Source: Pseudopithomyces maydicus
Taxonomy: Eukaryota > Ascomycota > Dothideomycetes > Pleosporales > Didymosphaeriaceae
DNA length: 64,000 bases
Assembly: GCA_026873275.1 (NCBI GenBank)
Contig: JANTUC010000006.1
Location: 310,001-374,000 of the forward strand
Reading direction: 5' to 3'
A program made the position numbers and the translations under genes. The notes under the pieces were generated by a model, which saw only the letters and a list, made by a program, of their open reading frames with translations, made no database searches and was not told where the DNA came from. Below are positions 21,564 through 33,400 of this stretch, piece by piece. Each line of letters starts with the position of its first letter. Positions within the stretch are counted from its first letter, which is position 1.

Positions 21564-23657
21564 ATGCCAATCTACGTCTCCTTTGTGATGGGGTCCAAGG
21601 ATGCCTACTTCTTCAATAGTCCCACTCATTGGGCTTGGTAAGTTTGGATCCACCCGTCCTGGCCCCATTGTACTTGGCGAGGGCATGGACTGGTCGATGC
21701 TTGCGGGGTGCTTTTGTAACCGGGACGAGGAAATAAACTTTTGAGGTAGCCCTAACGAAGACTACAGGCGCAATCTTCCTCCAGACGTTGAAGCGCTCTT
21801 TACAAAGCAGCCCCCGATTAAAGATGTCATTGAATTTGCTCTCGGTGAACGCGGGGCACATTTCATCTCTTACAGAGACCATGATGGACAAGTTTACTGC
21901 CGTAAGTTGCTTCCATGTCACGTATCATTTTACGGGGTTCCATGCCTCTTTGTACACCCATGATGATATGGAAAGCGAACTGAAATCCGGAGCAGGTCAC
22001 TACAGTCTTCCCAATCCTTTGACGGAGTATCTATACGGGGGTCAACCTCACATAATACGAGACCTCAATACCCTCTCCATTACCCTTGGCCCTTGGGATT
22101 CATATTACGCTCACGACAAAACAACCGCATCTTGGAGCAACCTTCCTCCACCCCTGGAAAAAGCTTTGGAACATCGCCTCGTCAGTCAAGACAAACTGAA
22201 GACAACCTGGAAAGATGACGGTCGCGACGCTCCCTCCTTCGTCACACTCGGCGCGGATGGATCCTATTTCATGCGTACGGTGAAGGGTGGTGGAAGCTGG
22301 GATCTCAAAGCCAAAGAGAAGGAAGAAGGCATGAAAGGAACCAACAAATTCCTAGAAGATTCTCCAGACTTCAACGGTGTCGCTGTATGCATTTCCTTCC
22401 CCGTATCTTCTTCCTATCAGGCCAAAGCTAACCCGAGACCAAGGGCTTATACCTCTTCCCTCACCACCCCGCATCCTACATTCTCCTCCTCACAAACGGC
22501 AAGGCCTTTTCCAACCTCCCAGAAAACACCTGGGACGACTACAACAAAATGGCTCCCGCGCTGCCAACCCTCGTCCAGTCTATGTCACCCATCCCCTGCA
22601 TCCCCCAAGCCCGTCCCGCGACCCAACCCACACCCGCACAACCCCAACAACAACCCGTCCAATCCACCAACCCAGTCTCCATCCAAAACCTCCCCACCGG
22701 CGCCCCCGCAGGCACCTACTACAACGGCATGCTCGTCTCCGTCGCAGGCGCCAGGCGCGACCACAACCCCAACCTCGCCGCCGCCGCCATCCTCGCCGCC
22801 CACAGCGGCGCACCGCAAGCTTCCTCTGGCAGTTGTCCCCCAGGCAGGTATTACAACGGGGTCCTGATCGACACCGCGGGCGCGAACCCTATCCGCACCG
22901 CGCAACTCGCAGCCGTGATTTCGGCTACAAACCAAGGCCGCGGTGTCCCAGGTACTTATTATTACAACGGCATGCCCCTGCAGCCGGCCGGCGCGGGGCC
23001 CTGGAGACCGGATCTAGCACCTGCGGCACTGCTGGCAGCGAATTCGACGGCGGTGCAGAATCAGAATCAGAATCAGAATCAGAATCAGGGCGCGGGCTGG
23101 CCGACAGGTACGTATTATAACGGTGCGCTTGTGCGGCCGGGGGGACAGAACCCCCGTCTGGGCCGTCTGGGAGACGTTAGCCAACGAGATTGTACAGGGG
23201 TTGCGAATCCCACGGAGGTGCAGTACATTCCTGTAGCCAGCCAACCTGCGGACACGTACTATGAGGGCGCGCCGGCGCAGCAGGGTAGTACGGGGCTGGT
23301 GGATGGATTCGGGGCATTGATAGGATCGGTGGCCGGGGCGGCACTTCGCTCGTGCAATACTGGTGGAGGTGCGGGGGTGCGAATACGGAGGTGCCGGTGG
23401 TGGTGCCGGTGGGCGTGGATACGACTGGGTCTACGAGTATGGCTGCCAATGATATGATGGCGTCGAGCAACAGTGATTCGGTGAGTAGTTTTATCAATGG
23501 GGTTTTCGGAGGGGCGACATATGGGGTAGTAGGTTCGGGTGGCGGGTATGGAAGTGCGAATGATATGCTGATTGAAAGCAATGCTTGGGGGCGGAAAACG
23601 CTGCTAATTGGATTTGAGCGCGGGAGTTTTGCAGTTTTTTGTGCATATATGGTGTGA
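21564..23657 (+). CDS. unknown protein with TYYNG repeats
   Basis: I do not recognise this family. Four exons are predicted: 21564-21637, 21768-21901, 21996-22384 and 22444-23657, with one G missing in the run 23373-23377; this gives 603 residues. The first 220 residues form a globular-looking part (MPIYVSFVMGSKDAYFFNSP, then SYFMRTVKGGGSWDLK, then GLYLFPHHPASYILLLTNGKAF). From about residue 285 there are five imperfect repeats of 37-50 residues, each starting with a G/D-x-YY-N/E-G box (AGTYYNGMLV, GRYYNGVLI, GTYYYNGMPL, GTYYNGALV, DTYYEGAP), usually followed by an Ala-rich helix. A perfect CAGAAT tract codes for a Gln-Asn stretch between repeats 3 and 4. The end is Ser/Gly-rich. There is no signal peptide. 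Function unknown. Confidence 0.68.
23056..23088 (+). repeat. CAGAAT microsatellite inside coding sequence
   Basis: Five and a half exact copies of the hexamer CAGAAT encode alternating Gln and Asn in the TYYNG-repeat protein. The length is a multiple of three, so copy-number changes would keep the frame. Confidence 0.95.
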
Positions 23658-24354
23658 GGAGATCGTGATACCTGGGAGGGTGTTGGGCATAGCGGTGATT
23701 TTGTTTTACTTGCGGGCATGCATGTTTGATACGTCCATAAGATACGATGAGATTAGGTCTGGACGATAGGAATCGAATGGAATATGACGAAGAACATATG
23801 TTATTTATCATGTTATGAGTTTTGAAATGATCTTGCTACCTTGGCTGAATTTTACTATGTTCATGGAGTTGGCCTGCCCAATAATTCATTTTTCCTTCCT
23901 CTCGTTAGTATTCAAATTGGCAATGATAAGGATAAGATACTCTGGCAGACTGATCTTTAGTTTAACGATAAGGACGGTAAGTATGGTGATACCAAGTTAT
24001 GTGCTGTATACTATGACATGCTATATAACAGGTTCGTCCGAGCTGGGGCACCACCAATTCTCCACCCCATTTTGCACTCAAGACCCCGATGCTAACGGTA
24101 TTTTAAGACGTATACATGTAACATATCGATCCAACCGCAGGGTATCCCACAACCCAACACTATTCAAGTAAAAGAGCGACAAGCTGACGTGTTACCGCCA
24201 TACGCCCGACACCAAAAACCAGCTTTCCACCACCCCACTATTCTGCAGCCAAGAGGCACAATCACAAACATCCTTAGCCCCATCACAACAACCCAAGAAG
24301 CACCAAACACCCCAAATTCCACCCCACAGCAACCTCCCCACCAACATTCCCACC
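23658..24354. other. intergenic region between two plus-strand genes
   Basis: 3' flank of the TYYNG gene and promoter of the second GST. The last 150 bases before the ATG at 24355 are strongly C/A-rich on the plus strand. No gene is supported. Confidence 0.45.
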
Positions 24355-25348
24355 ATGTCCTCCCCCATCAAAACCACACCCCAGACCACCATCCCCACCC
24401 TCCACCACCTCGCCCACTCCCAATCCCACCGCTGCCTCTGGATGCTCGAAGAAATCGCCCTCCTCGACCCATCTTTCACCTACAACCTCAAACTCTACCC
24501 CCGGCAATTCCCCCACAACAAGGACCTCCGCGCGCTCACTCCCCTGGGGAAATCCCCCGTCTTGACCCTGACCCCCGTCCCCTCCTCCCCTTCCACCACT
24601 TCCAGCCCACCCTCACTACCCACCCCCTCCCCACCCCCCAGCTCACCCCCGGCCTCCTCACCGAATCCCTCCTCATCCTCTCCTTCCTCAACACAACCTA
24701 CGCCTCCTCCCACTTCTCACCAAAATCCGCCCTGGACGCCCAACGCGACGCCTTCTTCGCGCACTTTTCGAAGAGCACGCTCGAGGCCGCGACGGGGTAT
24801 CTGCTCGGCGTCGAGATGCCGGGGTTGCTGGCGCCGTGGCCGGTGGCGTGGGCGTATCGCGTGCTTGGGGGGCCGATGGCGAGCAGGGGGAGGGAGGAGC
24901 TGGGGAGGATTTGGGGGGTGTTGGATGGGGCGTTGGGGTTGGAGGGGGAGGAGAATGAGGATGAGGGGGAAGAAAAGGGAGGGAATAGGTGGTTTGGGGG
25001 GAGGGAGATGGGGGTTAGTGATTTTGGGGTTAGTTGGGGGGTGGAGATGGGGGTGGTGAGGGGGTGGTGTGAGTGCTTTCCTGTCTTTGCTTTTCTGTTC
25101 TTTTACGCAGTTCCTTCCTCATGGCTTTTTTGGAGGGAGGGAGGGAGAGAGGAGTTTGCTGACGGACGGACAGGTGATTTGAGCAAGTACGACAGGCTGA
25201 GGGATTGGTATGAGAGGATACAGGCGAGGGGGGCAAAGAAGAGGGCGTTGGAGAAGGGGGAAAGTTGGATTTGGTGTACTTTGGGTATAGGGACGAGAAG
25301 GTTGGGATTGCGGACATTGTGTATAGTGGTCATGGGAAGGAGGACTGA
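24355..25348 (+). CDS. glutathione S-transferase-like protein (two frame breaks)
   Basis: Two exons, 24355-25068 and 25174-25348. The N-terminus has the thioredoxin-fold pattern HHLAHSQSHRCLWMLEEIAL followed by ALTPLGKSPVLT, in which the cis-proline SPVLT step of GSTs is visible. The C-terminal part has GLLTESLLILSFLNTTY, then a Glu-rich insertion, then SKYDRLRDWYERIQARGAKKRALEKG, which is the standard last helix of fungal GSTs. Two breaks are inferred: one in the C-rich stretch 24559-24595, and one at the G run 25256-25260, after which the frame reads KLDLVYFGYRDEKVGIADIV and stops at 25348. Corrected length is 296 residues. The 105-bp intron is stop-free and in frame. Confidence 0.75.
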
Positions 25349-25844
25349 GGTTGGGGGAGGGTGTGATGTTGGAGTCGTGATTATGCAGCTGTGTACTGGA
25401 ATTTACGGAATTGCATAGAGACCAGGCATTCAACCATTTGTGCTGAAGCTCTTGAGGTTCCAAAGCAAAGTAAGGTTCAACGTCGATCACGTGCAAAATT
25501 CTGGCCCGGAGTCTGATACAGGCACAACACAAGTGTGAGCGAGAGATGGAGCCGGCACGTTTTGAGATTAATGGCAGAAGTGATAGTTATGCATTTCCTT
25601 AAATCGTGCTTCATTCCCCCTCTTTTCCCCGTCCAACGCTCTGCATGCATATGCCCAAGCGCCTCGCTCCATCGTACACGTACATCCCTCATACTTAAAT
25701 ACCCAACGCGCCATTTCCAATGGGCGTCACGCATCCCCATGAATCCCTCCCACCCTTCCATAACGCCAAAGTATCCAAATCTAATGCAATGCAGCACAGC
25801 TGAGAACGTTTAAGTCAATCGATGATATATAAAAAAACCCGACC
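25349..25844. other. convergent 3' intergenic region
   Basis: 3' flanks of the GST (+) and of the sorting-receptor gene (-). No gene or repeat is supported. Confidence 0.45.
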
Positions 25845-27207
25845 TCAGTCATCCCACTCCTCGTCGAGGTTATCTATGAGACGATTCTCATCGTCATTTC
25901 TCCGCCCGCCGTTGCGCCCGTGGTCGCGGCCGAGCGAGACACGCGAGTACCCCCTGCGACCGGGTAGCAGGCGTGCGCACGAGGACGTCAGGATGATGAA
26001 CATGTCCTAGTGGGGGTCAGCGGGAGGTTTATATTAAAGGGTGATAGTGCGAGAAAGAGGATGCCGCGTGGGTCAGGAAAAGGTGATTAGACTTCTCATA
26101 GCGCGTGGCTCTGAAGTAGCAAATACAATGGTAACCATGATCATCATTACGGCGGGTGTTGCGTAGTTTTTGGAAGGAATGCGTGAAAAGGGGATATGAG
26201 AATCTCAACTTACAACCAGGAAGCGCGCAATGCCAGCCCACATCGCGTAATTGGGCAACTGGCGCCATCCGCGCTGGTGCATGACGGTGCGCTGGTAGAC
26301 GCAACCGCCGACGAGGTACACGAGGACGGCGATCAGCATGATGACGCCGAAGACGCCGCCGGGGCCGAGGGCCTGCTCTTCGACGTGCACACCGCCGCAG
26401 GCAAAGGGGAGCGCCCCTCGAAGAAGTAGACGCAGTCGTCGACGGCGGCGACGAAGGAGAAGGCCGTCTTGGCGAGCGGGTCGGATTCGCAGAGGAGGGA
26501 GATGATGGCGGTCTTGCGGCGGTCGCCATCTTTGGAGGGCTTCTTCTTGTCTTCGTCGTCCTTGTCCTTGTCCTTGTCGTCATCTTTATCTTTATCTTTA
26601 TCTTTGTCCTTGTCTTCGTCGTCGTCTTCGATGATAGCTCGGGTGCGGAGGTCGATCGCGGCGTGAGGAGAGCGGCGGGAGGAGGACGAGGGACACAGGG
26701 AGCCGCCGGTATAGTTCAGAACGAGCTTGCGGCCGCGGAACACGGGCTCGTCGTTCTCCAGCCTAAAGAAGCACACGTCAGTTGGATGAAGCTCAGTGAC
26801 TGCAGGAGCTCCAGGCGCATAGCACTGCGTGTCTGCGCTGGTCATCCTCTGGGGCGTACTCACCCAAGCGCATACTGCCTGGTGCCGACCTCGTAGAAGG
26901 CGCTCACGTTCTTCCACAGATCCTTGTCCAAGTCCTGCACATTGTTCAACTCCTCCACCACGGGCCCGCAGAAGTTGATGGTGAAGTTGGCGCCGTAGTC
27001 GTGGCCCCTCGCCCGCCAGCTGCCCGCGTCCTCCTCCTTCTTCTTCTTGCCGCCCTCCTCGGGCGCGGTCCGATGCAGCGGGTTCAAGTCGAAGAAGCGG
27101 TCGGTGGTGGGCGAGACGGCGGTGCACGGCTTCATCGGCTTCTTGTCGGACGCGGCGGCTGCTGTCCAGAGCAGCGCCGCGAGGGCCGCGAGCATCGACG
27201 TGCGCAT
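25845..27207 (-). CDS. mannose-6-phosphate-receptor/Atg27-like sorting receptor
   Basis: Three exons, 27207-26864, 26762-26214 and 26006-25845; with one base added at the G run 26406-26409 (plus strand) the protein has 351 residues. A signal peptide (MRTSMLAALAALLWTAAAAS) precedes a lumenal MRH-like domain with paired cysteines: KPCTAVSPTTDRFFDLNP, ANFTINFCGPV, RGRKLVLNYTGGSLC, LLCESDP and VDDCVYFF...ACGG. One transmembrane helix follows (GGVFGVIMLIAVLVYLVGGC), then a cytosolic tail ending in NRLIDNLDEEWDD. Such receptors cycle between Golgi and endosome/vacuole and sort soluble hydrolases. The lumenal domain carries an Asp/Lys low-complexity insertion coded by a hexamer tract. The gene is divergent from ERG24 over 467 bp. 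Confidence 0.86.
26541..26630 (-). repeat. hexamer tract coding an Asp/Lys insertion
   Basis: Imperfect repeats of tccttg/tcttta units on the plus strand, read on the minus strand as alternating Asp-Lys codons in the lumenal domain of the sorting receptor. The unit length keeps the frame. Confidence 0.85.
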
Positions 27208-27674
27208 CGTGGTCGCGCGTACAGATAGCGAGCGTGTCGTGGAATTGGAGAAAAGCACAACTCTACGTGCAAGGCATCGGTCTGGGCGCGTTGGGACTGA
27301 ATGGATGCTGCTCCAGGCCACCGTGGTTTGCCCGGAGTGCTGCATGCTGGCCCTGGTCCATCATCGCCCGAAGCGGCTTAGCGCCCGTACTGCGCGCTGC
27401 CCTGAGTGATGAGCTCATGAACAGCGCCTCGCGGAAACGCGTCTCTTCCGGCTGGGCGCCATATCGTTCGACGCTGCACCTCCACCCACCCTCATTTCCC
27501 CCAGCAGCCATAAATCCTCGCCTGCCCTGCTGTCTACTGGAGCTGCGGCGCGTGCAAAGGTTTGTTGCGAACACTTCCTGCCGACAGAGGTCGTGAAAGA
27601 CGCCTGGTTGCTGCCGAGAGCCCCTTTCTTTCCTCTTGACCATAATTTTCGAGCACCTCCCACCTCGTGCACAC
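27208..27674. promoter_or_regulatory. divergent promoter, sorting receptor / ERG24
   Basis: The two ATGs point away from each other across 467 bp, so this interval must hold both promoters and 5'UTRs. I do not identify a specific factor site. Confidence 0.5.
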
Positions 27675-29263
27675 ATGGCGCCCAAATCGAAGACTGCGGC
27701 TGAGGCTGCTGTCGAGAAGCCCCATGGCTACGAGTTCTTCGGACCGTAAGTTATAAACATACAAAACATTGATTTTTTTTCTGTTGCTAACCAGCCCCAG
27801 CCCCGGTGCCTTTGTCATCTCCTTCTTCCTGCCCTTACTTTGCTATGCTTTCACCTTCCTGTGCAATGACATCTACGGCTGCCCGGTACCATCCCTGCTT
27901 CACCCTTCGACCTTGAACTTTGAGCAGCTCAAGAAGGAGGCTGGGTGGCCTGGCTTCTCCGGTCTGATCACCTGGAATGCTGTTCTCGGAAACTTTGCCT
28001 ATTACTTTCTCAGCCTTGCTCTCTACACGCTGCTTCCGGCTGAAACGCCCGAAGGCACAGAGCTCAGGACTGGAGGTCGGCTCAAGTACCGTTTCAACGG
28101 TAAGCCTTTTACCAAACAAATCACGTGACAATTTTCTGATAATACCTAGCATGGAGCTCTGGCATCTTCATCCTCGTCATCCTCGCCGCAGGAACTGTCG
28201 TTGAGGGCGCCAACTTCCCCGTCTGGACCTTCATTTCCGAGAACTATCTGGGTCTTCTAACCACCAACATCCTCACCTCCTACGCCCTGGCCACCTACGT
28301 CTACGTCTCCTCCTTCTCCGTCAAGCACCCCAAGGACCCCTCCAACCGCGAGCTCGCTGCCGGAGGTCACTCCGGAAACATGCTCTACGACTGGTTCATC
28401 GGCCGCGAACTCAACCCCCGCGTGACGCTGCCCATCTTCGGCGAAATCGACATCAAGACCTGGGCCGAGATCCGCCCCGGCATGCTCGGCTGGGTTATCC
28501 TCGACCTCGCCTTCATCATGCAGCAGTACCGCAACTTCGGCAAGGTCACCGATTCCATCGTCCTCGTTACCTTCGCCCAGACCTTCTACGTCTTCGACTG
28601 CTACTACATGGAGCCCGCCATGCTGACCACCATCGACATCATCAGCGACGGCTTCGGCCTCATGCTGTCCTTCGGCGATCTCGTCTGGGTGCCGTTTACC
28701 TACAGCTTGCAGGCCCGCTACCTAGCGACCTACCCTGTCGAGCTCGGCATCAAGGGCCTTCTCCCCATCGCCGCCGTCCAGGCTGTAGGCTACTACATCT
28801 TCCGCGCAGTCAACAACGAGAAGAACCGCTTCCGCACGAACCCCAACGACCCCCGCGTCAAGCACCTCAAGTACATCGAGACGGCGTCCGGCTCCAAGCT
28901 CCTCATCACCGGCTGGTGGGGCACCGCCCGCCACATCAACTACCTCGGCGACTGGTTCATGTCGTGGTCGTACGTGCTGCCCACCGCCGCCGCGGGATAC
29001 CTGGTCCAGAACGCGGCGACGCACCCCGTGCAGGCGTCCCAGCCCGACGCCGTCTTCTTCCAGAACGCGTACCAGAAGTACGTGGTCCCCGGCGAGGCGA
29101 AGGGTGGGGCATGATCGTGACGTACTTCTTCATGGTGTACTTCGCCATCTTGCTTATCCACCGCGAGCGGAGGGACGAGGAGAAGTGCCGCAGGAAGTAT
29201 GGCAAGGATTGGGAGCGGTACTGCGAGTTGGTGCCGTACAGGATCGTGCCGTATGTTTATTAG
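27675..29263 (+). CDS. ERG24: C-14 sterol reductase (ERG24)
   Basis: Three exons, 27675-27745, 27801-28099 and 28150-29263. The protein has many transmembrane helices and the ERG4/ERG24 family blocks: YDWFIGRELNPR, QQYRNFGKVTDS, LLITGWWGTARHINYLGDW, and the C-terminal HRERRDEEKCRRKYGKDW and YCELVPYRIVPYVY. It reduces the C14-C15 double bond of sterol intermediates in the ER during ergosterol synthesis, with NADPH, and is the target of morpholine fungicides. The frame breaks near the end at the G run 29106-29109; one G restores the family C-terminus and gives 494 residues. Without it the protein would lose about the last 50 residues. Splice phases fit at both introns (55 and 50 bp). Confidence 0.95.
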
Positions 29264-29335
29264 CGGGCGATTTTGAGTTCTTTCTTCCACCTCTGTCTTT
29301 CTAAGCTGGGCGAGGCGGTGAGAAGGAACACGGGT

Positions 29336-29600
29336 GCAACGCTATCACACGGGCTGTGATCGAAGACGTGCATCGCACACATACTTATCTAACGAGGCAC
29401 GCAATGCAATGCTATCGCAGTGCGATCGAAGACATGCATTCCACACACATCTGTATATATACCCAACAAAACAAGCTGCACGCTACTGCACCCAGCGGTC
29501 AAAGACATGCATCTACATATACGAAGGCAACCCCGCGCGCGACGCTATCGTCAATTTTGGGCCTCGGGCGGTTGAAGACGTGCGCGTGGGGGGCGGGTAA
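29336..29600. repeat. four-copy degenerate tandem repeat, unit about 62-71 bp
   Basis: Units begin at about 29336, 29406, 29477 and 29539. Each starts with a form of gcaacgctatcg and, about 25-40 bases later, has gatcgaagacatgcat or a variant (gtcaaagacatgcat, gttgaagacgtgcg). The copies differ by many substitutions and small indels. The strongest pair is units 1 and 2. Confidence 0.7.
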
Positions 29601-30041
29601 TCTTTAATGCTTTGGAGATGAGGGGAGGGTGTAGAGCTATTTGGGAAACTGAATTGAAGACTTGCATCCTGATTGATTGTTGCTTTGCTTTGTGGGGTTT
29701 GATGTGTGACGTGATGTTATTTGTGATGTCGGAAGTATTGCCGTCCTATTAGGCTCTCTTGAGTAAAATTCCCTGTTATTCGTAGAAAGACGGGTTGGCA
29801 AAGCATGAAAAATTGTGTCAAAAGTTATGCTGTTTGATGATGTGGCGCTCGATGCTTTGCATGTAACTCATAAACCAATTAATAAGAGCTGTCTGGTTTA
29901 AAAGGAGTTGACATGTACATTAACAAGAGATGTATCAACAACTTGGTGGGAAAGACGCAGGATCGTAATTCAATGGATAGTTACAATGAGGCTTCTACAC
30001 GGTATCTCGTGTTCCGGCTTTTCGATGCGGAGCCGTTGCGT

Positions 30042-30410
30042 TATATATAGATTTTTAAGGGGTTTTATTAATAAGCCTGCCTATTACTATTATTTTTTTT
30101 ATTATTTTTAAAATTAAGAGCTTATTTATTTAATATTATATTAAATAATCCTAATGACAATTTCCTTTACTTATAATTTAAAATAATTTAAACTTAATAG
30201 TATAAAGTAGTATATTAAAAAAGCCTTTTTGAAATTTTATATACTTTTTAGCTTTTATAGTACTAAAATTAATTATTGTTTTAATATATTTTTCGCGCTT
30301 TTATTAATTATATTTTTTTATTTCATATATTATTCTGTTTTTATTATTATTAAATTCATTGCGTTTAGTTTGCCCTTAGTAACTAGAATTGGTATAACCT
30401 ATACAGGTTT
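30042..30410. repeat. AT-rich block, possible RIP-mutated repeat relic
   Basis: About 370 bases with very little G or C, mostly ta/at/aa/tt dinucleotides, and edges that change sharply to normal composition. It ends exactly at the 3' end of the NLR gene. In Pezizomycotina such islands are usually remnants of transposons mutated by repeat-induced point mutation. No element can be identified from what is left. Confidence 0.6.
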
Positions 30411-33400
30411 TTAGGACGTTAATTGAAAACCACGAAAACCATGAAAACCATATCTCATGTTCCATTCCACCTGGTATCTCGAGGCAATCGCCTTCACATG
30501 TTCGGTGTAAAGCATATGGTCATACCGTCCAATGTCCCTAACCAGCGATTGGTCTGCACCTGCACTCAGTAACAACTGAAAAATGTCCTCGTCGTCAAAA
30601 GCTCTGGCTATTGATAGTGGTACAAAGTCTTTGGGTTCACCGAACATGGAGAAGCACACATTTGGACTAACACCTTTGTCGAGAAAAAGTTTCAGCATTT
30701 TGTACCCGTCATCCTGATCAACACTCTGGCCGAGCATTGACCTCGCGAAGCGATCCACAATCTCCAATGCACAGAGGTCTAGGAAACTGTTGATTCGAAT
30801 TTCAGCGCTGACATCCATGTCCAAAAGCTTTTCAACAATCGCTTTATGACCCCCAAGAGCGGAGTACCCAAGCGCTGTTACGCCATTTTCTCTCTCGTAG
30901 TTGATGACCTCCTCATTTCTTCCAATGATCAGGTCCATCATCTCTGCATTTCCAAATTGTGCGGCATTGAGAAGGATCTCTCCGTGGTTTTGTATCGCCG
31001 CCTCAATGCCCCAGTCTTCGTGCACTGAAAACATTTCTTCTGCTATCTCGTCGAGATTAAAACAAGCAGAAACTTCGAGTGCATATGTTGTTGGCTTGTG
31101 GGACTCAGACTCGGAAAAGTTTACCTTGTCAAAGCCGAAATATCGTCGTCTTAGCAAAGTCTCACGGTAGAAAGGCCTAAGTTTCATATGCCCATAGATA
31201 TGATAATGGAATGAAACCCAGTCTTCGAAGCGTAGGGGAAAGAGGGATTGTTCATCCATTTTAATAGCCGTTCAGAGACCCCCAAGGTTTTGCGCTGGAT
31301 CCTGGTGGTCTGGGCGCAATGGTTGCCCCAGTTTTGGAATGCGTAGAGATAGAAAGAATCCAAGGGAGTTTTCGGGTCACGAAGCTTCATCCACTCAAGC
31401 AATCCTTCTGTATATTCCGTATCGAACGGTCGAAGTTCGTCAAAAACCCTTTCTTTGTAGTACTTTTCTTGTTCGAGCGCCACCGTTTCCTCAACAACAG
31501 GATTCGGCTTCAATATGTAGTCTAAACAAAGTTGCGCAATATCTGCATGAAATTGGCTCTCTTCAAATGAGGGCAATCGTTGCAGATACTCCATGGCTGA
31601 AATGTGAACGAACTTGACACATTCAGTTCCACTTCTTGAGGCACTGCTGCCTAGGAAGTCCCTTGTGAGATCGAGAATGTATTCCGGTTGAATTGCGTTA
31701 AGGCGTTTGTTGTTTTGCTGAGACCTGATAACATCGACCATGAACATGATGTCTTTCCTCTCAGAGAACATCAAGAGTTTGTAGACTATCAAGGCATGCT
31801 CTCGCTCCGCTGTGTTTTCTCTCGTGTTCAGATTGAAAACCTCTTCGTAAGCTTTGTTCAAGTCGTCCTGGCCGTTGACTGTTCCCTTATCAAGTTTACA
31901 AATGTAATCAAGAACAGTCTCTTCCAGGTAGATTGGGGGCGATCTCGGATGGAAGAAGATGCCGAGTTGTAGCTCGGCCCAGCGGAACATTCCGTTAGCA
32001 GTCTCTTCTAGAGTGTTGATGAGTCTGTCCTCTAAATCAGGACGTTTGCCCTTCATAAGTCTGTCGTCATTTCTCCTTTGTTTGATCTCTCCAGTGACAT
32101 AGGTATGCAAATCCGCCTCGGTTTCTGCTCTCAAAAGATTGATAACTCCTGCGTGGGGAAATTTGTCTTGAACTTGCACCCTAGTGCGACTAGAGACTAA
32201 CACCTGAAGGCTTCCGGTCGTTTGTTCGAAAACATCTTGCAGGATGTTGAGCAACTCGCGGGGACTGTCACATTCGTCAAGAGCATCGATCATTATTCTG
32301 ATCTTGACCCCTTCGTTCAAAATGCCCACAAGGAGGCTCTGGCATATCCTGGGGTCGAGCTTCTCCTCGCTGCCCTTCCGATAAGCTGCAATCACAGTTC
32401 GAGAAATCTTACCATCAATCGAATTGTAAGCTACCTGGCGAAGCAATATCCTCAGAATATCTTGGTATGCGTGTCTTCCGGTTTCTTTGGAGGCGTAACA
32501 GTAAGCGAAGCGGTGTTCGGGAGTCGTATGGAACGTATCTAAGTGCCATTGCACGATTCGTGCCATCAGTGTCGTTTTGCCTGTTCCAACCGTGCCTTTG
32601 ATCCATAACACAGGTAGCGATCCGTTGGACCATCTTTTGAAATCAGGCGTTTCTAGTAGCCACAGGCCACAATTTGGATACTTTTCAATGTTCACTTTGG
32701 TGCAAACAGCTACGTGTTCATTTTTGGACTTCTGCTCTGTGATCCAGTCTCTGATCTTTCCGTTTTGTTCAATCTTCTTGAGGCAACTGTTGTAGTCAAT
32801 GTCGCAGATTTCATGGCAGTTGTTAATCTCCTTGGTGTAGGAATCCCACGCGTTCGAATCAGAAGTCGTTTTGATAAAGGAGGCAAAAGTCCCACTTTGG
32901 CAATGGCGATACAAGAAGACCTCCAATCTTAATATCGCCGTGTATAAATGGATAAGATTTTCTTCCAGGGACGGAAATTTTTCAGATCTGTGCTCTGCGG
33001 TGCCCAAGAGAGATCGGTGTTCCACTTCCGTCCAATGCCGGATCCGGGCTGCCACTTTCTCCACCGTTAATAAAATGTCCCTATCTAGCGCACGCCCTTT
33101 AATGATGGTTTCCAGGACCGAACAGAACCCTCGCCATACCGTAGGAGCCGCTCTTGTTGGATCAAAACCGGCAATAGCGCTCCCAAAGCTTTGGAAATCC
33201 AAGATTGACTTGATGGCTCCTTCAACGAAGATATTTGGACCATCTATCTGGTTCTTTTGATCTTCCAGCAGTTGTTTCAAGTCAGCTGGTGTCGTCTTGA
33301 CGTAAGATTTGATTTCTTCTAGAGTCTTGAATGCTGCCTGGTCCTCTTCCTCTAACCGCTCAGCGGCCTTGGCCCAACAACATGGATCATCATCAATATC

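Larger units (their letters stand above)
29264..30410. other. gene-free stretch with tandem repeat and AT-rich relic
   Basis: This lies between the ERG24 stop and the end of the NLR gene. It holds a four-copy degenerate tandem repeat at its left and an extremely AT-rich block at its right, both listed separately. No coding sequence is supported. Confidence 0.6.

Noticed and set aside
26469..26666. Plus-strand frame with Ser-Leu repeats
   Set aside because: It is antisense to the Asp/Lys tract of the sorting receptor and has no other content.
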